A stretch of 64,000 nucleotides of DNA from Gadus chalcogrammus (GCF_026213295.1 NC_079423.1:11886686-11950685); one strand, 5' to 3'; counted from the stretch's first letter, positions 1 to 11,010 are shown. Made by a program: numbers and translations. Notes: generated by a model from the letters alone, not told the origin.

Positions 1-124
1 TCGGTTTCAGAACAGGTGATCAGCGTTGGGTTAATCAACTCTGAGTATGTTCACTCTGGGTTGAGGGCGTGCCTGTTGACTATGAAGAGCCATCATCAAT
101 GGATCTCTGATAACATGATCAAAC

Positions 125-1076
125 ATGGACCAAAAGCGTAGATCCACTTACTTTTCCCCCACGGAATTGGAAATTCTAATGAACGTGTATGCCGAGCAGT
201 TACCCATTTTAACAAAAAAAAGCAATACCGCCGCGGCAGCGAGAGCGCGAGAGAGAGCTTGGCAGGAAATAGCTGAACAAGTCAATGCGTGAGTCAAATA
301 AATTAGTAAAATAAAATAAGAGGAAAGTTTAATATCTTCCACTTATTCAATATGTAAATTGTGTAAAATAAAATATAGTTTAAACAGGTAAACTAATGTT
401 TAATTGAAATCAAATCAATTGTGCTGTTTTGCCTGCTCTACCTAATTTAACAGCTATGTTCAACATGTATTATATATTTGTATACTATATTTAAGCAGTA
501 AATGTAAGTAGTACATTTCCCAGCCACCCCAACACTGCCAATATTTAATAGGATTTAGATATATTAGAAGGCTACACCTAGGCAAAATGCATTATAAATA
601 TATATGTGTCTTCAAAATGGCGCTTACTGAATATTAGGGTAACATTTTCCTCCATGTTAGCAAATCGAAAAAAAGCAGAGGCCTGGCAGACTGGAGGGGG
701 TCCACCACCTGCAGCCCTCACAGAGGCTGAGGAGATGGCCCTCAGCCAACAGAGTATGCGTCCTGTGGCTGAGGGCATCCCTGGGGGGAGCTCCTCTGAT
801 CCCCCCCACCCCCCAGGATAGAAGTGCCTTTACAGTAAAAGAGGTTGGTTATTCAAAATAATTAAATGTGTACACGCAACCCAGCGCGTTGCAAATTAGA
901 TGGGGCAATATTCTGGCTCAAGTAATAATTGCACTGTCTAATCATCTTCTTCCAGTTACTGATGGCGTCATCGCCCACTTGAACCAGATGCCCTCACCAA
1001 CCTCCATGCAATTGTAACAATTCAAAAGATGCAAAAGGATGCTTTGGAGATCCACATTTTGGAACATAAGTTATAA
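125..1076 (+). pseudogene. Harbinger-associated Myb/SANT-like DNA-binding protein, split and probably degenerate
   Basis: An ATG at 125 opens MDQKRRSTYFSPTELEILMN and runs to EIAEQVNA, where a GTGAGT donor begins at 289. This resembles the N-terminal Myb/SANT-like helix-turn-helix of Harbinger second proteins. A second exon candidate (from about 638 to the stop at 819-821) encodes ANRKKAEAWQTGGGPPP and RPVAEGIPGGSSS, a linker typical of the family; the phase of 288 joined to 638 is compatible. A third piece, 975-1076, encodes a helical tail ending EIHILEHKL, but has an in-frame stop just upstream (960-962) if the acceptor at 955 is used. In the family this protein binds the element's ends and helps bring the transposase to the nucleus. 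Exon structure is inferred from sequence only; 830-955 shows nothing else. Confidence 0.55.
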
Positions 1077-1580
1077 GTGGGTGAGGTGCAAACTGGGATA
1101 CTGTTCCCTGCTCTAAAAACATACCCAATATAAATGACTTCTTTTTTTTTGTGCTTTCAGAAAATAAAAAAATCCTCATAATAAGTAGATTGTCTTTATT
1201 AGAACACGAGCTGTGGTGGGACAAGTTATTTTGTTGAACAGTTTACTCAAAGGGTTTTACTTCAGTGAACAATGCAGACGATTATGCTGAGCATGTGCAT
1301 GTAGAGAAGAACAGCATCTGGTTAAAAGCAGTACCAGGGTCTTTTCTGCCTTGCATTCTTAAAATGAGTTTCTTGACTTGCAGCAGTTATAGGTCCGTGG
1401 TTAGTCAGCTACTCTGATCATGGGAAAGCCACAACGTTGAAGTGACTGTAGTACAGAGTGGGTGGGATGCACGGGGCGGATCATTCTGCACATGCGTTAA
1501 TTGCGATAAAAAAAATAAAAATAAACTTAAAGCATGCCCCCGGTGCGTTTGACAGTTAACAAGGGGGCTGAGAAGGTGGT
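1077..1580. other. Intergenic interior of the Harbinger element
   Basis: This stretch lies between the Myb-like gene and the opposing transposase fragment. I see no convincing coding signal, only A/T-rich sequence with a short A run near 1508. Confidence 0.4.
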
Positions 1581-1811
1581 CTAAATAAATTGCGCTGAAA
1601 AACGATAGCGCTCGTGAAGAAAATTATCAGGAAAATAAAGTATATTCAACCGGGGTCTTAATAATCGTTCCTCACAGAGATTCCTTCTGAGGATCGCAGC
1701 CTCTACATCCACAGGCTCTCGTAGAAAAGGACATGCCATTTCTAACACTTCCTTCTGTCGGAGAGCTGCCTTCAGCCTTATAGACAACAAACTCAGAGTA
1801 GGTCTAACCAC
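1581..1811 (-). pseudogene. Harbinger transposase (HARBI1-like), N-terminal fragment
   Basis: The minus strand encodes 76 residues. From about residue 25 it reads MACPFLREPVDVEAAILRRN and continues to FPDNFLHERYRFSAQFI. This resembles the N-terminal leader of fish Harbinger nucleases (acidic PVD, arginine-rich helix, FPDxFLxERYRFS). It ends at a stop exactly where the conserved region would continue, and no DDE catalytic domain follows to the left. It is therefore a truncated, non-functional remnant that identifies the host element. It converges on the Myb-like gene. Confidence 0.65.
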
Positions 1812-2254
1812 CTCCCGAGCAGGTTAGGTCCACGGCGTATGTTGCCGCAGCAACTAACTCTCGGTTGCGCTGAACCTGCTACCTGAAACGGAAAACCCAG
1901 AGTTTCCACTAACTCAGAGCGAACAAACTCGGGGTTGCCTCAAAACCAGCTACCTGAAACAGGCCTCAGATCATGGGAGGACGTCAAAAAATCACCACCC
2001 ATTCTCTGACACTTTAACCGTTAACCTTGGTTCAAACATTTAACATCACACGCACACGCAGTGTATTTCAGATAATTAATGAATTCAGATGTCACAATGA
2101 TCGTTTACATGGATAAGGAGTCCTACTGAATCAATTACTGCCGTTTATATCTAACTAATGATTGTTTTTGTAAGAGTGTAACGTCGAGCCTCAGCAGCTT
2201 TCTCACTCCTTATGTGCTACTGTATAAAAACCTGGTTTTGCGCCTGCACTAATT

Positions 2255-2374
2255 GCTTATGGCCATACCACCCTGAACACGCCCGATCTCGTCTGATCTC
2301 GGAAGCTAAGCAGGGTCGGGCCTGGTTATTACTTGGATGGGAGACCGCCTGGGAATACCAGGTGCTGTAAGCTT
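2255..2374 (+). rRNA. 5S rRNA gene
   Basis: First gene of the window. Differs from consensus at C6T and G75T; G75 lies between IE and box C. Short spacer follows. Confidence 0.9.
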
Positions 2375-2892
2375 TTTCTTTTTCAACTCGAGCTCATTGA
2401 CTCCGTGGCGTACCGTGACCTGATGTTTACTGCCAACCGCTTTGGAGGATTTAAGCAACATACAAAAACTGACAACGTCTCTCAAAACTATTTTTGTGAA
2501 ACATGAGGACAGTATAGTGATACTGCCAGCAGGGAGCACCAGAGAGCTGAACCGACAGTTGTACATTTCTTAAACTTTCACCAACACAAACACGCACGCT
2601 CACTTCAGATCATGGGAGGACGTCAAAAAATCACCACCCATTCTCTGACACTTTAACCGTTAACCTTGGTTCAAACATTTAACATCACACGCACACGCAG
2701 TGTATTTCAGATAATTAATGAATTCAGATGTCACAATGATCGTTTACATGGATAAGGAGTCCTACTGAATCAATTACTGCCGTTTATATCTAACTAATGA
2801 TTGTTTTTGTAAGAGTGTAACGTCGAGCCTCAGCAGCTTTCTCACTCCTTATGTGCTACTGTATAAAACCTGGTTGTGAGCCTGTACTATTT

Positions 2893-3001
2893 GTTTACGG
2901 CTATACCACCCTGAACTCGTCTGATCTCGGAAGTTAAGCAGGGTCGGGCATGGTTAGTACTTGGATGGGAGACCGCCTGGGAATACCAGGTGCTGTACGT
3001 T
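2893..3001 (+). pseudogene. 5S rRNA pseudogene with internal 10-nt deletion
   Basis: Lacks the ten bases CACGCCCGAT after CCCTGAA. Also has C2T, C10T, C52T and C68A, and a disrupted 3' end (GCTGTACGTTT). The deletion and the altered 3' stem should prevent a normal 5S fold. Confidence 0.85.
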
Positions 3002-3530
3002 TTTTCTTTTTCAACTCGAGCTCATTGCCTCCGTGGCCTAGCGTGGCGTACCGTGACCTGATGTTTACTGCCAACCGCTTTGGAGGATTTAAGCAACATA
3101 CAAAAACTGACAACGTCTCTCAAAACTATTTTTGTGAAACATGAGGACAGTATAGTGATACTGCCAGCAGGGAGCACCAGAGAGCTGAACCGACAGTTGT
3201 ACATTTCTTAAACTTTCACCAACACAAACACGCACGCTCACTTCAGATCATGGGAGGACGTCAAAAAATCACCACCCATTCTCTGACACTTTAACCGTTA
3301 ACCTTGGTTCAAACATTTAACATCACACGCACACGCAGTGTATTTCAGATAATTAATGAATTCAGATGTCACAATGATCGTTTACATGGATAAGGAGTCC
3401 TACTGAATCAATTACTGCCGTTTATATCTAACTAATGATTGTTTTTGTAAGAGTGTAACGTCGAGCCTCAGCAGCTTTCTCACTCCTTATGTGCTACTGT
3501 ATAAAACCTGGTTTTGCGCCTGTACTAATT

Positions 3531-3650
3531 GCTTACGGCCATACCACCCTGAACACGCCCGATCTCGTCTGATCTCGGAAGCTAAGCAGGGTCTGGCCTG
3601 GTTAGTACTTGGATGGGAGACCGCCTGGGAATACCAGGTGCTGTAAGCTA
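3531..3650 (+). rRNA. 5S rRNA gene
   Basis: Full length. Differs at G64T (edge of box A) and T120A; the following T-run is broken to TTTATTTTT. Long spacer with CCTCCCGTGG variant. Confidence 0.85.
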
Positions 3651-4178
3651 TTTATTTTTCAACTCGAGCTCATTGACTCCGTGGCCTCCCGTGGCGTACC
3701 GTGACCTGATGTTTACTGCCAACCGCTTTGGAGGATTTAAGCAACATACAAAAACTGACAACGTCTCTCAAAACTGTTTTTGTGAAACATGAGGACAGTA
3801 TAGTGATACTGCCAGCAGGGAGCACCAGAGAGCTGAACCGACAGTTGTACATTTCTTAAACTTTCACCAACACAAACACGCACGCTCACTTCAGATCATG
3901 GGAGGACGTCAAAAAATCACCACCCATTCTCTGACACTTTAACCGTTAACCTTGGTTCAAACATTTAACATCACACGCACACGCAGTGTATTTCAGATAA
4001 TTAATGAATTCAGATGTCACAATGATCGTTTACATGGATAAGGAGTCCTACTGAATCAATTACTGCCGTTTATATCTAACTAATGATTGTTTTTGTAAGA
4101 GTGTAACGTCGAGCCTCAGCAGCTTTCTCACTCCTTATGTGCTACTGTATAAAACCTGGTTTTGCGCCTGCACTAATT

Positions 4179-4225
4179 GATTATGGCCATACCACCCTGA
4201 ACACGCCCGATCTCGTCTGATCTCG
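4179..4225 (+). pseudogene. 5S rRNA 5' fragment (nt 1-47) upstream of retrotransposon 1
   Basis: Ends at GATCTCG, where the element begins. C2A and C6T. Lacks the whole internal promoter. Its last 27 bases (4199-4225) are one copy of the target-site duplication. Confidence 0.9.
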
Positions 4226-4371
4226 TTCAGGTGCGCAAAGCAGGAAGTGAAGGAAGCAGGAAAAAGTTTGTTGGCAGAGTAGGCTGATACAGCAGCCTGG
4301 TGTTTTTTCTTCTTGTTGATTTGTAGATTATATTATTTTGACAAAATCGTAATTTAATTATAGTTCTAAAT

Positions 4372-4402
4372 CTCCCCACAGCTTTTTTTGCTGTTTGGGG
4401 AG
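4372..4402 (+). other. 5' UTR hairpin before ORF1 (also at 14309, 29030, 40379)
   Basis: CTCCCCACAGC pairs with GCTGTTTGGGGAG around a T7 loop, leaving a 2-nt bulge, 15 nt before the ORF1 start. It is preserved in all four copies. A second 5' UTR hairpin, AGGCTG-ATACAG-CAGCCT, lies about 90 nt upstream. Possible role in translation or RNP assembly. Confidence 0.5.
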
Positions 4403-4417
4403 GCTTTCATTTGACGG

Positions 4418-5541
4418 ATGGACCACATGGCAGCAGACAAAGGACCGGAGCAGACAATGCCTAGCAGTGGAGTTGGAGCACTGGAGGAAGAGGGAAGGAA
4501 TGGGATTGAGAATCGGCCAGAAACGGGAGAAGGACGGCAGAAAGAGTACGGAAAGAGCTGACAGTGGACGTTGAGGTGGAGGGAACAGCGGTGATTTCCA
4601 TGATGGATATTCTGCGGGAAGTGGCAGTGCAATGTGGAGTGGTGAGCGGATGCCGTGTGAGAGGGGAAAAAAACTATGAAATCACCATGAAGAATGAGGT
4701 GGGAAAGCGCAAGCTCCTGGACGGCGTGCGTGTAAAAGGAGCCTTAGTGCATGGCAGGGAGATTGTGAACAGTGACATGGTGGTGTCATTTATTAACTTG
4801 CCTGTTTACATGGAAGATGCAACAATACTGGCAAGGCTGGAGGAGTGGGGTGTGCGGCCAATATCTGTCATCAAACGGCGCAAGTGGCCGGGGACGGAGA
4901 TTGCGGACGGGACAAGATTTTTAAAAGTCCGCTTTAATGAGCAGGTACGATCGCTCCCGTACTCAACCAAGTTAGAGACACTGAGAGGAGCGGAGTACTT
5001 TAGAGTGATACATGATCGACAGGTGCGGGTGTGCCGACTCTGCATCAAGCCAGGACACATCTTCAGGGAGTGCCCTGATTTCAAGTGCTTCAGGTGCCAG
5101 AAGACAGGGCATTATGCGCGGGAGTGTGAGGAACGGAACGCAGCGGCGAGAGAGGAGGAGAGAGGAGAACAGATGGAGGATAAAGACGGAGAGAACGATG
5201 ACGGAAGGGGAGCTGAAGAGGAGACGGGAGGTGAGAACGAGGAAGCGGAAAAAGAACTGGATTGGCGGTATAGATCTGACAGCGGCGACAGTGCTGAGAA
5301 GGACGGTGACGAACAGATGATGGAGCAGGGGGGAAAAGCGGAGTACGATGATGTGTCGGAGGCTACAGACGGTGAACGAGGGAGAGCAGAACAACCGGTG
5401 GAAAAAATAGATGAGGAGCAAAGACAGGAGGGCAGAGGACGAAAAGGAGGGAAGAAGACAAAAGAACTGGCCGCCAAAAGGAAAGCAGAGGAGGAGAAGA
5501 CACGGGGAGTGAGAAGTAAAGGACCGCGGTCTGGCATGTGA
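4418..5541 (+). pseudogene. ORF1 (gag-like CCHC protein) of copy 1, frameshifted
   Basis: Same start context as the intact copies (ATG at 4418, MDHMAADKGP). One G is missing at about 4550 (GTACGGAAAG against GTACGGGAAAG elsewhere), which shifts the frame near residue 45. The rest is open to 5541 and still encodes both zinc knuckles. It also carries N instead of D at residue 93. The lesion is in a short G run, so either a true mutation or a consensus error is possible. Confidence 0.85.
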
Positions 5542-5588
5542 GTCTTGCTTTGGTTTTTGGTTTAAATATTTTCTTTCTTTTAGCTCTC

Positions 5589-8500
5589 ATGACCACAGTA
5601 ACTTCTGTTAATGTGAATGGTTTAAGGGACAGGGGCAAACTGAGGTCACTTTTAAATATATATAGAAGTGACATCCTATGCATACAGGAGACAAATTGGG
5701 ATGACGTAAAAGTTATAGAGGTGAAGGAGGTGTGGGGGGGGGGGATTTATTATAATAACGGGGCTAAGAATGCAAGAGGGGTGGCTATAATGATTAAAAA
5801 ACATAGGGTAGATGAGATAAAAGAGATATATAAAGATAGGACAGGGAGGATAATAGTCATAGAGTTTAAGTATCAAAATGTGTTGTTTAGACTAATTAAT
5901 ATATATGTTCCGAATATAGAAATAGATAAAAGAATTATAATAGAGGAGCTGAAAGGGCTAGTGATTGGGAGATGTATAATAGTAGGGGATTTTAATACTA
6001 AATGTAGCAGGTTAGATATAGGGCAAGGTGTAGTGTTCAGATGGGAAAAGTCGAGGGAGAGCTTGTTAGACATGATGAAGGACAAGAATTTAGTAGATGT
6101 GTGGAGAAATGAGAATCCAGAGAGGAGGGAATTCACCAGGAGACAAATGAGGGATGGTGTACTGAAACAAAGCAGGATAGATTTGGTTTTAACACAGGGA
6201 GAGAACATAAAACATATAGACCGAATAAGACATGAAATAAATGCACTGAGTGACCACGACGGGGTGAGATTCAGAATTAAAGTAGGGAGAGAGGAGATAG
6301 GGGGAGGGATGTGGATTTTGAATGCAGGTTATATTGAAGAGGATGAATATAAACAACAGATTAGGGAGTTATTAGATATGGAGAATGAGAAAATTAAAGA
6401 ATATGTTGAAGAGAATAGGGCAGATACTCAGATTGGGGAGATATGGGAGAAAGTGAAGAATAAGATTAAATCAATAAGCATTTGGTACAGTAAGAAAAGA
6501 AAAGTGAAAATGATGAAGAATGAGAAGGAGTTGAGGGAAAGACTGAGGGTAGAGCTGAGTAAAGCAGAGAATGAAGAAGGTTACAGCATGGAGAATTATA
6601 TAGAGGTAAAGATGGAACTTCAGAGATATGAGGCAGAGAAATGTAGAGGAGCAATTTTACGGAGCAAAGCTAAATATGCGCTGGAGGGAGAAAGGTGCAC
6701 AGCGTATTTTCTGGGCCTAGAAAAAAGCAAACAAAGCAGGACATATATACATGAAATCAGGAAAAAGGAGGGGGAGGTAGTAGCAGACTATGTGGCCATA
6801 CTGGAGAGGGTGCAAGAGTTTTATGGGGAGTTATATCAGAGGGGTGGATTAGAGGAGGACAGTATAGTGGAGGTACTGGATAGTGTAGAAAGCAAGCTGA
6901 GTGTGGACGATAGTGAATGGTGTGACAGAGAGATAAGTAGGATGGAGGTGATGGAGGCGATAGAGGGGCTGAAAAGCGGGAAGAGTCCTGGGAGTGATGG
7001 GATAGGGATTGAATTTTATAAAGTATATAAGGAGCAGATGGCATCAATTTTAGTAGAGGTATTCAGGGAGACTGAGAAAAAAGGGATAGTGCAGGGTAGG
7101 ATGGTAGAAGGTGTGATTACCTTAGTTTTTAAGAAGAAAGGAAGTAAACTAGACTTGCAGAATTATAGGCCTATAAGTCTGCTAAATGTAGATTACAAAA
7201 TTCTGGCCAAGGTGTTGGCTAACAGAATAAAACGAGTGATAGGGAATATAATTAAAACATCTCAAAGTTACAGTATACCAGGTAGGGATATAGCTGACAC
7301 AATAGCGACAGTTAGGGATACAATAGAATTCATGAAGAGAGACGGGGCAGGGGGAATAGTGTTAGCTATAGATTGGAATAAAGCATTTGATAGGGTGGAG
7401 CATGAGTTTTTATTTAGATTACTGGTGAGATTTGGATTTGGAGAGAGATTAGTGGGGTGGGTCAGGAGGTTGTACGAGGGTGCAAGGAGCTGTGTCAAAG
7501 TAAATGGAGTGCTGACTGACAGATTTTGTCTTGGGAGATCGATAAGGCAGGGATGTCCCCTATCGGCGTTGCTCTATGCCATTTCAGCAGAGCCCCTGGC
7601 CTTACTAATTAAAAACGACGCAAGAGTTCAGGGCATACAACTACCATCTGGGAGCATACATACAATAAATCAATATGCAGACGACACAACAATAACGGTG
7701 AGGGATGGGAACAGTGTGAAAAGGGTGCTAGAATTGGCAGAGATATATGGGAGAGCGTCGGGCGCGAGAATAAATAAAGAAAAATCCGAAATAATGTATA
7801 TAGGTAACATAGAGAGAGAGGGAGTAGGTTTAAGGGTGCAGGATAGGTATATTAAAGTGTTGGGCATATATTTAGGTGTTGAAACTAAAGAGGCAACTGA
7901 GACAACATGGACAGGAGTTATCAACAAAATAAAAACTGTATGTGGGAGGTGGAAGGCAAGGAAGCTCAGGTTAAAGGGAAAGGTTACAGTGGTTAATAGT
8001 TTGCTACTATCAGGCTATGTGTATGTGTTGTCTGTATTAGAAATGCCAATATGGGTTAAGAACGACCTTAACAAAATTGTGTGTGATTTTATATGGGGGG
8101 GAAAGGAGTTAAGATTGCACATGGGACACTGGTGGGAAAAAGGTGTGAAGGAGGGCTGAATTTATTAGATATAGAAACAAAAAAGACAGCATTAAGGATT
8201 AAAACGGTGAAGAAATATATTGTGGGAGGATATAAATATGGGTGGAAGGATTTTATGGAGAAATATATGAATGATGTGGGTGGCATAGGACAGTATGTGT
8301 GGTACATGGGCCTAAAACAGTCAATGACGATAACCATACCAGAATTTTATAGGGAGGTCTTTGAAGCCTGGAGGAAATTCCTACCTAAGATGCAATATGA
8401 ATGCGAGAGGATACAACCGTTGGTAAAACTGCCCCTGTTTTTAAACGAAAAAATTAAACACAATGGCAAAACATTATATGAGCCCAAATTCATAGAAGGA

Positions 8501-9405
8501 GGGATTAGACAAATAAAGGACATCATTTATGAGGTCATCCCAGGATTCTTGAGAAACAATTGCATTTATGATCAGGTATGCGAGGTGGAGGGGATGGATA
8601 ATAGAGAGAAAATAAATAAAATATATGAAAAGATTAAAACCAGTATACCCTTAGAGTGGGCCAGGATCATCCAAAGTGAATGTGTGGTGAAGGGAGAAAC
8701 AAGTATGCCTGAGCTATATGTGATGGAGAATGGGAAAAAGACTAAAATTGGAGAAATGAGTGTGAAGAAAGTATACAGATGGTTGATAGTGGATGTGATG
8801 AAGGAGCCGGCAGCTGAGAAAGTGTGGAGCAGAGTGTTTGTGGGTATGAATGTAAAGAAATATGGTCAAATATGGGGATAAGGTATAATAGTATAGAGTG
8901 TGAGAACAACGATTTCTTGATCAGACACAATAGGATTTATACAAACGTGGTGCTAAATAAGATTAATAATGATGTAAATGTGATGTGTGATGTTTGCAAA
9001 AGTGGTCATGAGAGCTTTTTACATTATTTTTTGGACTGTGGGGAGTTAGTTGATTTCTTTGAGTTTTTGAAAGAACTGTTGAAAGAAAACTGGGCTGCTG
9101 ATTTAGACTTGGAGGGAGGGTGGAGGACATTGTTTTTGTTTGGTACGTTTGAAAAAAGAATAAATGTTAATTTTTGTCTAATGAATTTTGTTTTGAGCCA
9201 TGCCAGACTCGCGGTCGTCTGCAGGAGGAACTACGCACACTTTGAGGGGCGGAAAGTGAAAATAAAAATGTTGTTTAAATCAATAATGAAAAGAGATGTG
9301 AACTTAATGTATAAGTATGGAGGAGACAAGGCGGAAAATTTCTTTTTGAGTGGGAGTAAATTAGTCTCTGAAGGGGAGGGAGGGGAGATTGTGTTTAACT
9401 GGTGA
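5589..9405 (+). pseudogene. ORF2 (APE endonuclease / reverse transcriptase) of copy 1, two frameshifts
   Basis: The frame is open from the ATG at 5589 through the endonuclease and the RT catalytic motifs. It is broken by a 1-nt deletion in a G-rich run at 8095-8106, which leads to a stop at 8159. A second 1-nt deletion in an A run at about 8857 leads to a stop at 8881. The final frame closes at 9405. It has K instead of T in the EKxGIV segment before RT. The C-terminal CCHC region is intact in the third frame but cannot be joined without frameshifting. Confidence 0.88.
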
Positions 9406-9625
9406 AAAGACCGGGTCATGCAGATTGAGCTGTATTTTTTGATTTGGCGCAATATTTGTCCTGCCTTCATTGGGATTAATTGATGTGGGGAGGATAAGGG
9501 AAGGAGATTAAGTTGGGTTTGTAAAAGTTTTTGTTTCCCCAGAGATGATGTATGTAAATAATACTCTGTTATCGGCTGCTGTAAATGTGTGAACTGGAAA
9601 ATAATAAAAAAGATTAAAAAAAAAA
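9406..9625 (+). other. 3' UTR and A-rich tail of the retrotransposon (copy 1)
   Basis: 220 nt after the ORF2 stop, ending AATAATAAAA and then A-rich sequence directly against GAACACG of the 5S gene. The other copies have the same UTR with a few substitutions and differing A-run lengths. The A-rich end fits L1-type target-primed reverse transcription. Confidence 0.75.
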
Positions 9626-9725
9626 GAACACGCCCGATCTCGTCTGATCTCGGAAGCTAAGCAGGGTCGGGCCTGGTTAGTACTTGGATGGGAGACCGCC
9701 TGGGAATACCAGGTGCTGTAAGCTT
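9626..9725 (+). pseudogene. 5S rRNA 3' fragment (nt 21-120) after retrotransposon 1
   Basis: Starts GAACACGCCCGATC directly after the A-tail and is otherwise consensus. It lacks nt 1-20 but keeps the complete internal promoter and terminator, so a chimeric transcript starting in the element's tail is possible. Confidence 0.9.
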
Positions 9726-10245
9726 TTTCTTTTTCAACTCGAGCTCATTGACTCCGTGGCCTACCGTGACCTGATGTTTACTGCCAACCGCTTTGGAGGA
9801 TTTAAGCAACATACAAAAACTGACAACGTCTCTCAAAACTATTTTTGTGAAACATGAGGACAGTATAGTGATACTGCCAGCAGGGAGCACCAGAGAGCTG
9901 AAACGACAGTTGTACATTTCTTAAACTTTCACCAACACAAACACGCACGCTCACTTCAGATCATGGGAGGACGTCAAAAAATCACCACCCATTCTCTGAC
10001 ACTTTAACCGTTAACCTTGGTTCAAACATTTAACATCACACGCACACGCAGTGTATTGCAGATAATTAATGAATTCAGATGTCACAATGATCGTTTACAT
10101 GGATAAGGAGTCCTACTGAATCAATTACTGCCGTTTATATCTAACTAATGATTGTTTTTGTAAAGAGTGTAACGTCGAGCCTCAGCAGGCTTTCTCACTC
10201 CTTATGTGCTACTGTATAAAACCTGGTTTTGCGCCATGCACTATT

Positions 10246-10365
10246 GCTTACGGCCATACCACCCTGAACACGCCTGATCTCGTCTGAACTCGGAAGCTAA
10301 GCAGGGTCGGGCCTGATTAGTACTTGGATGGGGGACCGCCTGGGAATACCAGGTGCTGTAAGCTT
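10246..10365 (+). rRNA. 5S rRNA gene, diverged
   Basis: C30T, T43A, G71A (next to IE) and A88G (box C). The flanking sequence 10,160-10,260 has several single-base insertions, so some differences may be sequence error. Long spacer. Confidence 0.8.
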
Positions 10366-10890
10366 TTTCTTTTTCAACTCGAGCTCATTGACTCCGTGGC
10401 CTACCGTGGCGTACCGTGACCTGATGTTTACTGCCAACCGCTTTGGAGGATTTAAGCAACATACAAAAACTGACAACGTCTCTCAAAACTATTTTTGTGA
10501 AACATGAGGACAGTATAGTGATACTGCCAGCAGGGAGCACCAGAGAGCTGAACCGACAGTTGTACATTTCTTAAACTTCACCACACAAACACGCACGCTC
10601 ACTTCAGATCATGGGAGGACGTCAAAAAATCACCACCCATTCTCTGACACTTTAACCGTTAACCTTGGTTCAAACATTTAACATCACACGCACACGCAGT
10701 GTATTTCAGATAATTAATGAATTCAGATGTCACAATGATCGTTTACATGGATAAGGAGTCTACTGAATCAATTACTGCCGTTTATATCTAACTAATGATT
10801 GTTTTTGTAAAAGTGTAACGTCGAGCCTCAGCAGCTTTCTCACTCCTTATGTGCTACTGTATAAAACCTGGTTTTGCGCCTGCACTAATT

Positions 10891-11010
10891 GCTTACGGCC
10901 ATACCACCCTGAACACGCCCGATCTCGTCTGATCTCGGAAGCTAAGCAGGGTCGGGCCTGGTTAGTACTTGGATGGGAGACCGCCTGGGAATACCAGGTG
11001 CTGTAAGCTT
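10891..11010 (+). rRNA. 5S rRNA gene
   Basis: Identical to the window consensus. Long spacer follows. Confidence 0.95.

Larger units (their letters stand above)
1..1965. mobile_element. Degenerate PIF/Harbinger DNA transposon at the left edge of the 5S array
   Basis: The ends are imperfect inverted repeats. The left end (about 5-65) begins GTTTCAG and contains CAACTCTGAGTATGTTCACT. The reverse complement of the right end starts GGCCTGTTTCAGGTAGC and contains a matching GAGTTTGTTCGCTCTGAGTT stretch. The last few bases of the left end lie outside the window. Inside are a Myb/SANT-like gene on + and a transposase N-terminal piece on -, the usual Harbinger two-gene layout. The catalytic DDE region is missing, so the element is probably non-autonomous. 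The motif GCTACCTGAAAC occurs twice near the right end (about 1879 and 1949). Right after GGCC at 1965 the sequence becomes ordinary 5S spacer. Confidence 0.75.
4226..9625 (+). mobile_element. Mutsu-like (Tx1-group L1) 5S-specific non-LTR retrotransposon, copy 1
   Basis: A 5400-bp full-length element: 192-bp 5' UTR starting TTCAGGTGCGCAAAG, ORF1, ORF2, 220-bp 3' UTR and A-rich tail. It has perfect 27-bp target-site duplications (4199-4225 and 9626-9652). Copy 1 is dead in both frames: one missing G in ORF1 and two missing bases in ORF2. The target, structure and domain set match the described Mutsu family of the Tx1 group; the family name is inferred, not searched. Confidence 0.88.

Noticed and set aside
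606..662. ATG at 606 as a stand-alone gene start
   Set aside because: The sequence before about 638 lacks family similarity; the stretch is better read as an exon of the Harbinger Myb-like gene.
2306..2566. Minus-strand frame of 60-86 codons beginning MYNCRFSSLVLPAGS, recurring in nearly every spacer
   Set aside because: It recurs because the spacer is homogenised; its C-terminus changes with the 10-bp spacer indel and runs into the 5S gene on the opposite strand. No domain, no constraint visible.
2950..3144. Plus-strand 60-64-codon frame starting MVSTWMGDRLGIPGA in C68A-class units
   Set aside because: It begins inside the 5S gene; the ATG is created by the C68A change. A by-product of the repeat, not a gene.
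4226..9625. LTR retrotransposon or retrovirus
   Set aside because: No terminal repeats, no protease, integrase or envelope; APE endonuclease plus A-tail and target duplication identify a non-LTR element.
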